DNA of 58,629 nucleotides from positions 1 through 58,629 of the forward strand of contig CAIKRV010000002.1 in assembly GCA_903829945.1 (NCBI GenBank), given 5' to 3'. Source of the stretch: an uncultured bacterium. Its GTDB lineage: Bacteria; Bacteroidota; Bacteroidia; CAILMK01. Every line of letters begins with the position of its first letter. Within the stretch, counting starts at the first letter, position 1. Of this stretch, positions 39,116 to 47,060 are shown in pieces. The translations under genes and the position numbers were made by a program. The notes under the pieces were generated by a model that had not been told where the DNA came from, did not search any database, and saw only the letters and a program-made list of their open reading frames with translations.

Positions 39116-41700
39116 ATGGCAGTTAAAGAAACACCCTTAATGAAGCAATACTACGAGGTAAAACAGAAACATCCTGATGCCTTGTTATTGTTTAGGGTTG
39201 GAGATTTTTACGAAACCTTTTCCGAGGATGCCATTAAGGCATCGCATCTTCTAGGGATAACGTTAACCAAACGTGCAAACGGTTCAGCCTCCTCAGTAGA
39301 ATTGGCAGGATTTCCCTATCATAGCCTGGATACCTATTTACCTAAACTTATTGCAGCTGGTCAACGTGTAGCTATTTGTGAACAATTAGAAGATCCAAAA
39401 AAACAAAAACTTTAGTCCAAAGAGGCGTTACAGAGCTCATCACCCCCGGAACTTCCACCAATGATAAAGTTTTAGATCATAATAAAAATAATTATTTAGC
39501 CTCAATACAATTTGGTGCCCATAAAATGGGCGTTGCACTTCTAGACTTAAGCACCGGTGAATTTTTTATTTCTGAGGGTGATGATAGTCATGTTTCCAAG
39601 GTGCTGCAAAGTATGAATCCCAGCGAAGTTTTATATTCTCGTGCCAGAAACAAGGATTTTGAAAATTTACTAAAAGATCAATATTATTCTTATTCATTAG
39701 AGGATTGGTTATTCTCAAAAGATTTTGCTTACGAGAAATTAATTCGTCATTTTAATACACAAAATCTAAAGGGATTTGGGGTAGAGGAATTGCCTGAGGG
39801 TATAGCTGCTGCGGGTGTTATTTTACATTACCTCAGCGAAAATAAACATTCCAGACTGCAGCACATCAGCAGAATCAGCAGACTGGACGCTGAAAATTAT
39901 GTTTGGCTCGATAAATTTACTATTCGTAATTTAGAATTATTGCAAGCAGTTCATGGTGAAGGGACATCTTTATTAGACATTTTGAATCATACGCAGTCAC
40001 CAATGGGTGCAAGAATGCTTCAAAAATGGATTGTATTGCCATTGCGCGAACTAAATCCTATAGAAGAACGCTTAAAGTTAACCCAATACTTTTTTGAAAA
40101 TACTGACCTGGGACAAATACTGAGACAAGAACTTTCCCATGTTGGCGATTTGGAACGATTAATATCAAAAGTAAGCCTTCAAAAAGCTAATCCCAGAGAA
40201 GTTGTTCAATTAAAGCGTTCATTAGCTATTGTCGCTAAAGTAAAAACAATATGTCAAAATTCAAATCTTCCGGCTTTAATTCAGTTGGCAGATCAAATGA
40301 ATTCCTGTCTTGTGATTCATGATAGAATCAATACCATGTTGGTAGATGACCCTCCTATTGCATTAGCCAAAGGTGGTACAATAAAGCAAGGCATATCCGC
40401 AGAATTGGATGAATGGAGACAAATTGCCTATTCAGGGAAGGATTACTTATTAGGTATTCAAAAGAAAGAAGCTGAAAAAACGGGTATCTCTTCTCTTAAA
40501 ATTTCATATAATAATGTTTTCGGATATTTTTTAGAAGTTACGCATACGCATAAAGATAAGGTTCCTTCGGAATGGATAAGAAAACAAACGCTGGTAAATG
40601 CTGAACGTTATATCACTGAAGAATTAAAGCAATATGAAGAGAAAATTCTTCAAGCAGAAGATAGAATTCAAAACCTTGAAAAATCACTTTATGACCAATT
40701 GATTTATGAAATTTCTGAATATACCGTACTGATTCAACAAAATGCAAGTGTTTTAGCGCGCTTAGATTGTATCCTATCTTTAGCCTATGTGGCCATTTTA
40801 AATAATTACTGTAAACCGGAAATTGATAATAGTCTGGTATTAGATATAAAAGATGGTCGCCATCCGGTCATTGAAAAGAATTTAGCTATCGGAGAAGCCT
40901 ATATTCCTAATGATATTTTTTTAGATAATGATTCACAACAAATCATTATCCTAACAGGGCCTAATATGTCAGGTAAATCTGCCATTCTTCGTCAAACTGC
41001 GCTGATCACCTTAATGGCACAAATAGGAAGTTTTGTTCCTGCATCAGCGGCTAGAATTGGAATAGTTGATAAAATATTTACTCGGGTAGGTGCATCAGAT
41101 AACCTTTCGGTGGGTGAATCTACATTTATGGTCGAAATGACTGAAACGGCAAATATTTTAAATAATCTGGGAAAAAGAAGTTTAATTATACTTGATGAAA
41201 TTGGTAGAGGGACCAGTACTTATGATGGAATATCCATTGCTTGGGCAATTACGGAATACTTAAATTCCTTGGCTCATAAACCCAAAACCCTTTTTGCTAC
41301 CCATTATCATGAATTAAATGAAATTGCCAAGGAGTCCACTGGTATCAGTAATTTTCATGTAAGCGTTAAGGAATTGCAAAATAAAGTCATTTTTTTACGG
41401 AAATTAGTTCCGGGTGGCAGTGAACATAGTTTCGGTATTCATGTGGCACAAATGGCAGGAATTCCTAACCAAGTGGTATTAAGAGCAGCCGAAATCCTCA
41501 GCGGTTTAGAATCTGAACGTAGTAAAATGGAAATTAATCCTAATACCGGAAATGTATCCTCCTTACAATTAAAAATGTTTGATTCTGAAGATGCCATCAG
41601 TCTTAAGCTTAAAGAAGATTTAAAATCTATTGATGTTAATACCTTAAGCCCAATCGAGGCTTTAATGAAATTAAATTATTTAAAAGGGCTTTTGAAGTAA
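39116..41700 (+). CDS. mutS: DNA mismatch repair protein MutS, interrupted by a -1 frameshift
   Basis: MutS recognises mismatches and starts repair. The reading frame from 39116 encodes the N-terminal mismatch-binding domain ([17 protein letters not shown], the Phe-x-Glu site) and stops at 39413-39415. The rest continues in the -1 frame from about 39404 to 41700 without another defect. It includes the Walker [37 protein letters not shown] and [11 protein letters not shown]. Joined, the protein would be about 861 residues, the normal length. The shift lies at an A7 run. It may be a sequencing error, a real mutation or phase switch, or recoding by slippage. Confidence 0.9.
39395..39415 (+). other. 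A7 slippery site and premature stop in mutS
   Basis: The zero-frame codons are CCA AAA AAA CAA AAA CTT TAG. The A AAA AAA heptamer (39397-39403) has exactly the phase of a -1 ribosomal slippery site. After one backward step the codons become ACA AAA ACT TTA, giving the conserved MutS sequence [15 protein letters not shown]. No clear downstream hairpin was seen. Confidence 0.85.
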
Positions 41701-41794
41701 GCCCTCATTAAATAAATTCATTATACTGTCTTACAATTATTTCATTTGTAAGGTTTTCAAGGAATAATATACAAAATTTGGATAATTGCCACTA

Positions 41795-41802
41795 TACCTT
41801 TG
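41795..41802 (+). promoter_or_regulatory. -7 promoter element (TACCTTTG)
   Basis: TACCTTTG lies 33 bases before the TTG start at 41836. Confidence 0.55.
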
Positions 41803-41835
41803 TATCGAGGTTTATGAAGTAAAATAATAATCCAT

Positions 41836-42198
41836 TTGAAAAAACTTTTACAAAGTATAATATTACTTTTAATTTTGTTATTTATGATCCCGCTTTCATT
41901 TAAGGCATTTGCCAATGATGAAAAAGCTTGGATCTTCATAACATCAGGAAATGTTACTGCCATTCCCGGACCGGCACATGAGTCAGTAAAATTAGTTTTT
42001 AACTCTAAGTGCGAATGTGAATATTCCTTACTCATGAGTGATATTACTGGTCGCATTGTATACAAAGAAAAATTTTTATGCAAAAAAGGCGAAATAACTA
42101 AAGTAATCAGTCATTTGTCCGAATTTCCGCACGGCTCCTATATTATTACTATATCTAATAGTTCTGATGAAGCCATAAGAATTAAAATAGAGCATTAA
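41836..42198 (+). CDS. small exported protein resembling a lone T9SS sorting domain
   Basis: A 120-residue precursor beginning with a TTG codon (MKKLLQS). No ATG precedes the signal peptide, which spans about 1-26 and ends AFA. The remaining 94 residues look like a type A T9SS C-terminal sorting domain: a PGPAHESVKLVF opening, DITGRIVYKEKF, and the final GSYIITISNSSDEAIRIKI strands. No cargo domain is present. Two cysteines form CEC near residue 55. It has its own promoter and terminator. Function unknown. Confidence 0.75.
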   Translation: MKKLLQSIILLLILLFMIPLSFKAFANDEKAWIFITSGNVTAIPGPAHESVKLVFNSKCECEYSLLMSDITGRIVYKEKFLCKKGEITKVISHLSEFPHGSYIITISNSSDEAIRIKIEH

Positions 42199-42219
42199 AC
42201 AAATCTTAAATAGTTTTCT

Positions 42220-42256
42220 AAAGCGGCGCTATAAATATTTTGGCGCCGCTTTTTTC
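42220..42256 (+). terminator. terminator after the small sorting-domain protein
   Basis: A 10-bp GC-rich stem (AAAGCGGCGC with GCGCCGCTTT) and a 13-base loop, followed by T residues, lies 21 bases after the stop at 42198. Confidence 0.85.
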
Positions 42257-42321
42257 ATTTGCATATCCTATTAAACCTTCTCTTATGACTAATGTCCAAA
42301 GAACAAAGAAATATTAAAAAT

Positions 42322-42702
42322 ATGAGAACACTAAAAAGTTTATTAGCCTCTACTTTCCTTATGCTAATCATGTTAGTACAAGTTGAAACAATTTATGCTC
42401 AAAATGCAAAACAAGAAGTAAAAAGCAAAGAACGGATTGAAAAATTGAAATCTGCCTTAGGTGTCAATGATGAAATTGCACAGAAAATTGTTGCCATTGA
42501 AAAAGATGCTCATGATAAAGTTATGGAATTAAGAAAAAACAATACCGGTGATAAACAGGCTATTCGTCCGCAAATGCAAGCTATTAGAAAAGAAAGAGAT
42601 GATAAAATTGCCGGAATTTTAACTAAAGAACAAATGCAAAAATTCCAAGACCTTGAAAAGCAAAAAATGATGGAACATAAAGAAAAAGGTAGTAACGAAT
42701 AA
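42322..42702 (+). CDS. small exported helical protein, Spy/CpxP-like in form
   Basis: A 126-residue precursor with a signal peptide ending IYAQN (about residue 28). The mature part is almost all alpha-helix and highly charged, with Lys, Glu and Gln dominating (KERIEKLKSALGVNDEIAQK, ILTKEQMQKFQDLEKQK). The repeated KEQ/LTxEQ style resembles periplasmic chaperone-like Spy/CpxP proteins, but no LTxxQ motif pair can be claimed. The ATG at 42322 is preferred over the one at 42292, because it puts the basic residues next to the hydrophobic core. It is monocistronic between two terminators. Confidence 0.75.
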   Translation: MRTLKSLLASTFLMLIMLVQVETIYAQNAKQEVKSKERIEKLKSALGVNDEIAQKIVAIEKDAHDKVMELRKNNTGDKQAIRPQMQAIRKERDDKIAGILTKEQMQKFQDLEKQKMMEHKEKGSNE

Positions 42703-42726
42703 TTGATTGTATTTTAATAGTTTGGT

Positions 42727-42750
42727 GGCTCGGTTCTCCGAGCCTTTTTT
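42727..42750 (+). terminator. terminator after the exported helical protein
   Basis: A 7-bp stem GGCTCGG/CCGAGCC with loop TTCT is followed by six T residues, 24 bases after the stop. Confidence 0.85.
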
Positions 42751-42802
42751 GTTTAAATAGTATAAGAATTAATATTTTTTTACGCTTATCTAAAATTATA
42801 TT

Positions 42803-42810
42803 TAGATTTG
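42803..42810 (+). promoter_or_regulatory. -7 promoter element of the MORN protein (TAGATTTG)
   Basis: TAGATTTG lies 25 bases before the ATG at 42836. Confidence 0.5.
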
Positions 42811-42835
42811 AAAAAGTAAATTACAACTATTAAAA

Positions 42836-43405
42836 ATGAAGTACTTTTTTGTTTTATGCTTTCTTATTATAGCTCCCCTTGCCTACGGACAACACAATTC
42901 AATTTTAACTTATCCCGATGGTAGTACCTATGAAGGTGATACCCTAGGTAAAATACGCCATGGTCAAGGAACTTGCACTTACAAAAATGGCGATAAATAC
43001 ATTGGTCATTGGGAAAATGATTTGCAAAATGGACCCGGTACATTGATTGAAAAAAATGGCACCTTATACAAAGGAACCTATGTTAACGGTCGTTTAAACG
43101 GTTTAGGTGAATGTTTTTTACCGGATGGTTCTCACTATGAAGGTATGTTTCGCGATGATAAATTTAATGGACAAGGTAGTTTCTTTTACCCAAATGGTGA
43201 TAAATACATCGGCAATTGGGTCGATGGTAAAAAAGAAGGGCAAGGCGTCTTTCATCACCAAGATGGGAATGAAGAGAACGGTATATGGAAAGATAATAAA
43301 TTCACCGGTCCTTCCATGAAAGCACCTGAACCAAAACCTAATTCTAGTGCTACCGTGCCTCAACCCGAGTCAAAAAAACCGGGTCAAAAAAAGAAAACTA
43401 AATAG
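42836..43405 (+). CDS. exported MORN-repeat protein
   Basis: A 189-residue precursor. A signal peptide ends near YGQ (residue 19). About six MORN repeats follow between residues 25 and 160 (for example YPDGSTYEGDTLGKIRHGQG and YIGNWVDGKKEGQGVF). The tail is Pro/Lys-rich (about 160-189). MORN repeats form an elongated beta-sheet used for lipid or protein binding. It converges on pdxH with a 12-base gap. No further function is readable. Confidence 0.88.
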   Translation: MKYFFVLCFLIIAPLAYGQHNSILTYPDGSTYEGDTLGKIRHGQGTCTYKNGDKYIGHWENDLQNGPGTLIEKNGTLYKGTYVNGRLNGLGECFLPDGSHYEGMFRDDKFNGQGSFFYPNGDKYIGNWVDGKKEGQGVFHHQDGNEENGIWKDNKFTGPSMKAPEPKPNSSATVPQPESKKPGQKKKTK

Positions 43406-43417
43406 GGGCACCGTAAA

Positions 43418-44053
43418 TCAAGGAGCAATTCTTGACAAATGCCATTTATTATTTATTAGGGTATAAACAATTCTATCATGCAATCTACTGGGTCTTCCCT
43501 GCCAAAACTCTATTTTGTGTGGTTTAATACGATATCCCCCCCAAAATGGAGGTCTGGGTGGAATATTTTCACCATATTGCTCAGTAATTTGTTTTAATCT
43601 TTTTTCTAAGTCTTCCTTCGTGATATTTGAACTTTGTGGGGATGCCCAGGCACCTAATCTGGAACCTGCCGGCCTGGATACATAATACGCATCAGATTCT
43701 ACAGTACTAACCATTTCAACTATTCCCTCTACCCTAACTTGGCGTTCTAAAGCATGCCAGAAAAAAGTCATCGCTGCCCTAGGATTTAATTTCAATTCCT
43801 GTCCTTTCCTACTTTCATAATTGGAATAGAAAACAAAACCCTGCTCATCAAAACCTTTCAATAATACAATGCGTACAGAGGGGCTTCCATCCGGTGTAGC
43901 CGTTCCAAGTGCAAAGGCATTGGGTTCATTTATTTCACCCTTCAGTGCTTCTTCAAACCACCATCCAAACTGCTGCATAGGATCATGACTAACACTATTT
44001 TCACTCAATTCTTCTTTTGAATATTCTTGTCGTAAATGTGCTATTGATGTCAT
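43418..44053 (-). CDS. pdxH: pyridoxamine 5'-phosphate oxidase
   Basis: PdxH makes pyridoxal 5'-phosphate from pyridoxamine or pyridoxine phosphate with FMN. The 211-residue enzyme shows RIVLLKGFDEQGFVFYSNY, YESRKGQEL, the FMN-site SRPAGSRLGAWAS, and the C-terminal signature FWGGYRIKPHKIEFWQGRP followed by RLHDR. It is the last of three leftward genes GT39-bcp-pdxH, 5 bases after the bcp stop. Confidence 0.97.
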   Translation of the reverse strand: MTSIAHLRQEYSKEELSENSVSHDPMQQFGWWFEEALKGEINEPNAFALGTATPDGSPSVRIVLLKGFDEQGFVFYSNYESRKGQELKLNPRAAMTFFWHALERQVRVEGIVEMVSTVESDAYYVSRPAGSRLGAWASPQSSNITKEDLEKRLKQITEQYGENIPPRPPFWGGYRIKPHKIEFWQGRPSRLHDRIVYTLINNKWHLSRIAP

Positions 44054-44058
44054 GCTTT

Positions 44059-44511
44059 TTATTTTAATATTTGATCAGCGTGTTTATCCGTTTGAACCTT
44101 TGCAATTATTCGTTCAATTTCTCCCTTTTCATCAATAATAAAAGTAGTTCTTTTTATACCCATATATTTGCGTCCGTACAAATTCTTCTCCCCATATACC
44201 CCATAGGCATTGATTACCGACATATCGGTATCTGCACCTAAATCAAAAGGTAAACTATATTTTTCCGCAAATTTGCTATGCGATTTTTCATCATTTGCAC
44301 TTATGCCAATTATTTCATATCCTTTTGCACGCATATCTGCATAATTATCCCTCAAATTGCAAGCCTCCTTGGTACAACCCGGGGTATCATCTTCCGGATA
44401 AAAATATAAAACTACTTTTTTACCTTTAAAATCTGCTAAATTAATAGTCTTACCATTCTGATTTTTAATACTAAAACTTGGAGCTTTGTCTCCTACTTTT
44501 AATGTTTCCAT
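44059..44511 (-). CDS. bcp: thioredoxin-dependent peroxiredoxin (Bcp/PrxQ type)
   Basis: Bcp reduces hydroperoxides with thioredoxin. The 150-residue protein has the peroxidatic Cys46 and the resolving Cys51 in DDTPGCTKEACNLRD, five residues apart as in the PrxQ class. The EKSHSKFAEKYSLPFDLGAD block is also typical. It lies between the GT39 and pdxH genes with gaps of 9 and 5 bases. Confidence 0.96.
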   Translation of the reverse strand: METLKVGDKAPSFSIKNQNGKTINLADFKGKKVVLYFYPEDDTPGCTKEACNLRDNYADMRAKGYEIIGISANDEKSHSKFAEKYSLPFDLGADTDMSVINAYGVYGEKNLYGRKYMGIKRTTFIIDEKGEIERIIAKVQTDKHADQILK

Positions 44512-44520
44512 ATTTCAATT

Positions 44521-46194
44521 TTATTTGCTTAAATGTAATAAATATAATTTCCTGCAAGCCGATGCTCGACTATTCGGATTTATAAACTTTGTATTGAGTA
44601 AGGCCACTGCAAAATATGGCTTAGCCATTATGGTATCAATTTTATAATGTGCTTCTGCCTTTACAATATCAGTTAATTTTTCACGCTCCACTCTTATATA
44701 AAAGGATCCTTGTTTTTGATATACGGAATCTAATTGCTTTTCTGTAAATAAAACAGGAACGATACTCCTACTGTAAAAATTAATAGAACGTGTAGACTCT
44801 GCATAGGCAAAAAACTGATGTTCCGGGATTTTATTTGCCGCTACCCATCTTCCTATGCTATTATCCGATTGGTATTTCAATAATTCCGGATATACCGATG
44901 CATTTATCATATAATTTGCTCCTACCATCGTCAATACACTCAAATAAATAAGCTTATGCGGAAAGCTTTTTACTTTTAATGCAAACCATAAAATTAATAA
45001 CCCAAATAATATTCCTATCACCGGTATCCAGCTATGGGAGGCAGGGAAGAAATAAGTACACAAGCTTAGTGCTAATAACGATATAATTATTAATATAATA
45101 TGGGTGGCAGCAGCCAGCCATTTATATATTTTAGATCTTGCCTCAAACAAATAAACCATATAGCTGGCCGTAAGAATAGCCGAATAGGGCATTAAAACAT
45201 ATATGTAATGCGGCAATTTATACTTTGATAATGATAATGCAAGGAAAGCTAATAAAAATGCACCAAACGAGAATAATTCAACATCCTTACTAAAAAACTT
45301 TTCACGCAATATTTTAAGACCTTTCCAAAATATGGCGGGGAACAAAAATAAGGTCCATGGCAAAAATTGCCACGCTATATTATGAACGAAAAATAAATAA
45401 CCGCTATCATTTTTCCATTCACTTTCCCCGGTTATTCTACCAAAACTTTGTGTCCATAAAAAAAACCTAGGTCCTTTAACACCATATTGTTCATATAAGC
45501 CGTACAACATAGGACTAAGCATTAAAGCCACTATCATCAGGCCCATTAGCCATTGCCACTTAAATATTAACTTCCACTGACGCTTTAGAACTATTTCTGT
45601 ACCAAATGCAAAGATTGGAATCATCATCCCAATGGGCCCTTTGGCAAGCATGGCTAATCCAATCCCGATAAAGCCTAATACCACATGAATCAGTTTACCA
45701 TTTTTTGTAAATAAACTCAATTGCCAGATGCAAAAAATTATTGCGCCTGTAAGCATGGTATCGGTGCGAACATCATTAACAAATATAAAAAATGCTTGTG
45801 CGGAGGCCAATATTAATGCTGCAAAATATGCCACTTGTTCACCGTAATACAATTTTGCAAAACGATAGGTACTGTATATGGCCAAAATTGCAAATAAGAG
45901 AGAAGGAAATTTAAATACGAAGTTAGATACCCCGAATACTGCATAAAATGTGGATGTAATCCAAAAAATAAGTGGCGGCTTATCCAAATAGTTTCTTCCG
46001 CAATCCAATATTTGCAAATAATGTTTAGAAACCAACATTTCGCGGCTCATAGCTGCATATTGTGCAGCATCTACATCCATTACATCTATAAATAAACCAA
46101 TAATATAGACTACAAATAGCAGTACAAAGGGCAAACATATTAAATACGGATATTTTTTAATAAATTGCTGCACAGATCTTGCATCGTTATTCAT
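44521..46194 (-). CDS. GT39-family (ArnT-like) membrane glycosyltransferase
   Basis: A 557-residue integral membrane protein with about 12 helices. The GT39/ArnT motifs are visible near the N-terminus: VDAAQYAAMSREM with the key acidic residue, and YLDKPPLIFWITS. A soluble periplasmic domain ends the protein. It would transfer a sugar from a polyprenyl phosphate donor to lipid A, protein or another acceptor at the periplasmic face; the acceptor is unknown. It heads the leftward operon with bcp and pdxH. A promoter box ends 4 bases before its ATG. Confidence 0.88.
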   Translation of the reverse strand: MNNDARSVQQFIKKYPYLICLPFVLLFVVYIIGLFIDVMDVDAAQYAAMSREMLVSKHYLQILDCGRNYLDKPPLIFWITSTFYAVFGVSNFVFKFPSLLFAILAIYSTYRFAKLYYGEQVAYFAALILASAQAFFIFVNDVRTDTMLTGAIIFCIWQLSLFTKNGKLIHVVLGFIGIGLAMLAKGPIGMMIPIFAFGTEIVLKRQWKLIFKWQWLMGLMIVALMLSPMLYGLYEQYGVKGPRFFLWTQSFGRITGESEWKNDSGYLFFVHNIAWQFLPWTLFLFPAIFWKGLKILREKFFSKDVELFSFGAFLLAFLALSLSKYKLPHYIYVLMPYSAILTASYMVYLFEARSKIYKWLAAATHIILIIISLLALSLCTYFFPASHSWIPVIGILFGLLILWFALKVKSFPHKLIYLSVLTMVGANYMINASVYPELLKYQSDNSIGRWVAANKIPEHQFFAYAESTRSINFYSRSIVPVLFTEKQLDSVYQKQGSFYIRVEREKLTDIVKAEAHYKIDTIMAKPYFAVALLNTKFINPNSRASACRKLYLLHLSK

Positions 46195-46198
46195 TAAG

Positions 46199-46206
46199 CA
46201 AAGTTA
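46199..46206 (-). promoter_or_regulatory. -7 promoter element of the GT39 operon (TAACTTTG), start-proximal
   Basis: The minus strand reads TAACTTTG, then CTTA, then the ATG, so the leader would be absent. Confidence 0.55.
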
Positions 46207-46325
46207 CTATTATACTTTGGGAAAATTTTGGTACCGATTAAAGATTAGCTAAGGTCTTGAAAACGAAAATTTATCATTTTTACAACATAAACAATTGATT
46301 ATTAACATTTTTTGAAAAAACTATC

Positions 46326-47057
46326 ATGACAAAAAACCTTAATGCCCTGATTATAGGGCTCAGTATTATTATTACCGCAGGAATTTTAGCCCATTCTTTC
46401 AAAACACGAAACAAGCTAAATAATACCATAAGTGTTACCGGTTTAGGGAAACAAGATTTTGTATCAGACTTAATTGTTTGGAATGGAAGATTTATGGAAA
46501 AAAGCACCAACCTCAAAGAAGCTTACGCTGGTTTGGATAAAAAGAGGGAATACATAAAAAACTATTTACTTAGCAAAGGCATAAAAATGGATAAAATTGT
46601 CTTTTCATCTGTTAATATTGAAAAAGAATATGATGATGAATTTAATAACGAAGGGAAGAAAATAAAATCTGTTTTTACCGGATACGCGCTTCATCAATCC
46701 GTCCAAATTGAATCAAATGAAGTAGATAAAGTGGAAAATATCAGCAGGCAAATCACCGAACTGATCAATGCAGGTATTGAAATTTATTCAGATATGCCTC
46801 AATATTATTACACCAAACTTGCTGAACTTAAAATTCGTATGATTGCCGAAGCTACCAAGGATGCTAATTTAAGAGCGCAAAAAATTGCAAGCAATGCTCA
46901 GGCTAGCATTGGGCATTTAAAAAATGCTGATATGGGTGTCTTTCAAATAACAGGACAAAATTCTTCAGAAGATTATTCTGCCGGCGGTTCATTTAATACT
47001 ACTTCAAAAAGGAAAACAGCCTCCATTACGATTAAACTTGAATATGAAGTGAATTAA
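46326..47057 (+). CDS. SIMPL-domain (DUF541) exported protein
   Basis: A 243-residue protein with an N-terminal signal anchor (about 8-26) and a SIMPL domain (about 38-243). It shows ISVTGLGKQDFVSDLIVW at the start of the domain, the long helix KDANLRAQKIASNAQASIG and the final strand ASITIKLEYEV. The family is widespread in envelopes and of uncertain function. Divergent from the GT39 gene and convergent with the M23 peptidase (3-base gap). Confidence 0.9.
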   Translation: MTKNLNALIIGLSIIITAGILAHSFKTRNKLNNTISVTGLGKQDFVSDLIVWNGRFMEKSTNLKEAYAGLDKKREYIKNYLLSKGIKMDKIVFSSVNIEKEYDDEFNNEGKKIKSVFTGYALHQSVQIESNEVDKVENISRQITELINAGIEIYSDMPQYYYTKLAELKIRMIAEATKDANLRAQKIASNAQASIGHLKNADMGVFQITGQNSSEDYSAGGSFNTTSKRKTASITIKLEYEVN

Positions 47058-47060
47058 ATC

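Noticed and set aside
39526-41700. Independent gene starting at ATG 39526
   Set aside because: The -1 frame is already coding upstream of that ATG with conserved MutS sequence from 39404, so this is the continuation of mutS.
41730-41753. Terminator hairpin after mutS (CTTACAA/TTGTAAG)
   Set aside because: The stem is only 7 bp and AT-rich with a weak T tract; not strong enough to list as a feature.
42292-42321. Earlier ATG for the exported helical protein
   Set aside because: It would place ten polar residues before the signal peptide; the ATG at 42322 gives a normal signal sequence.
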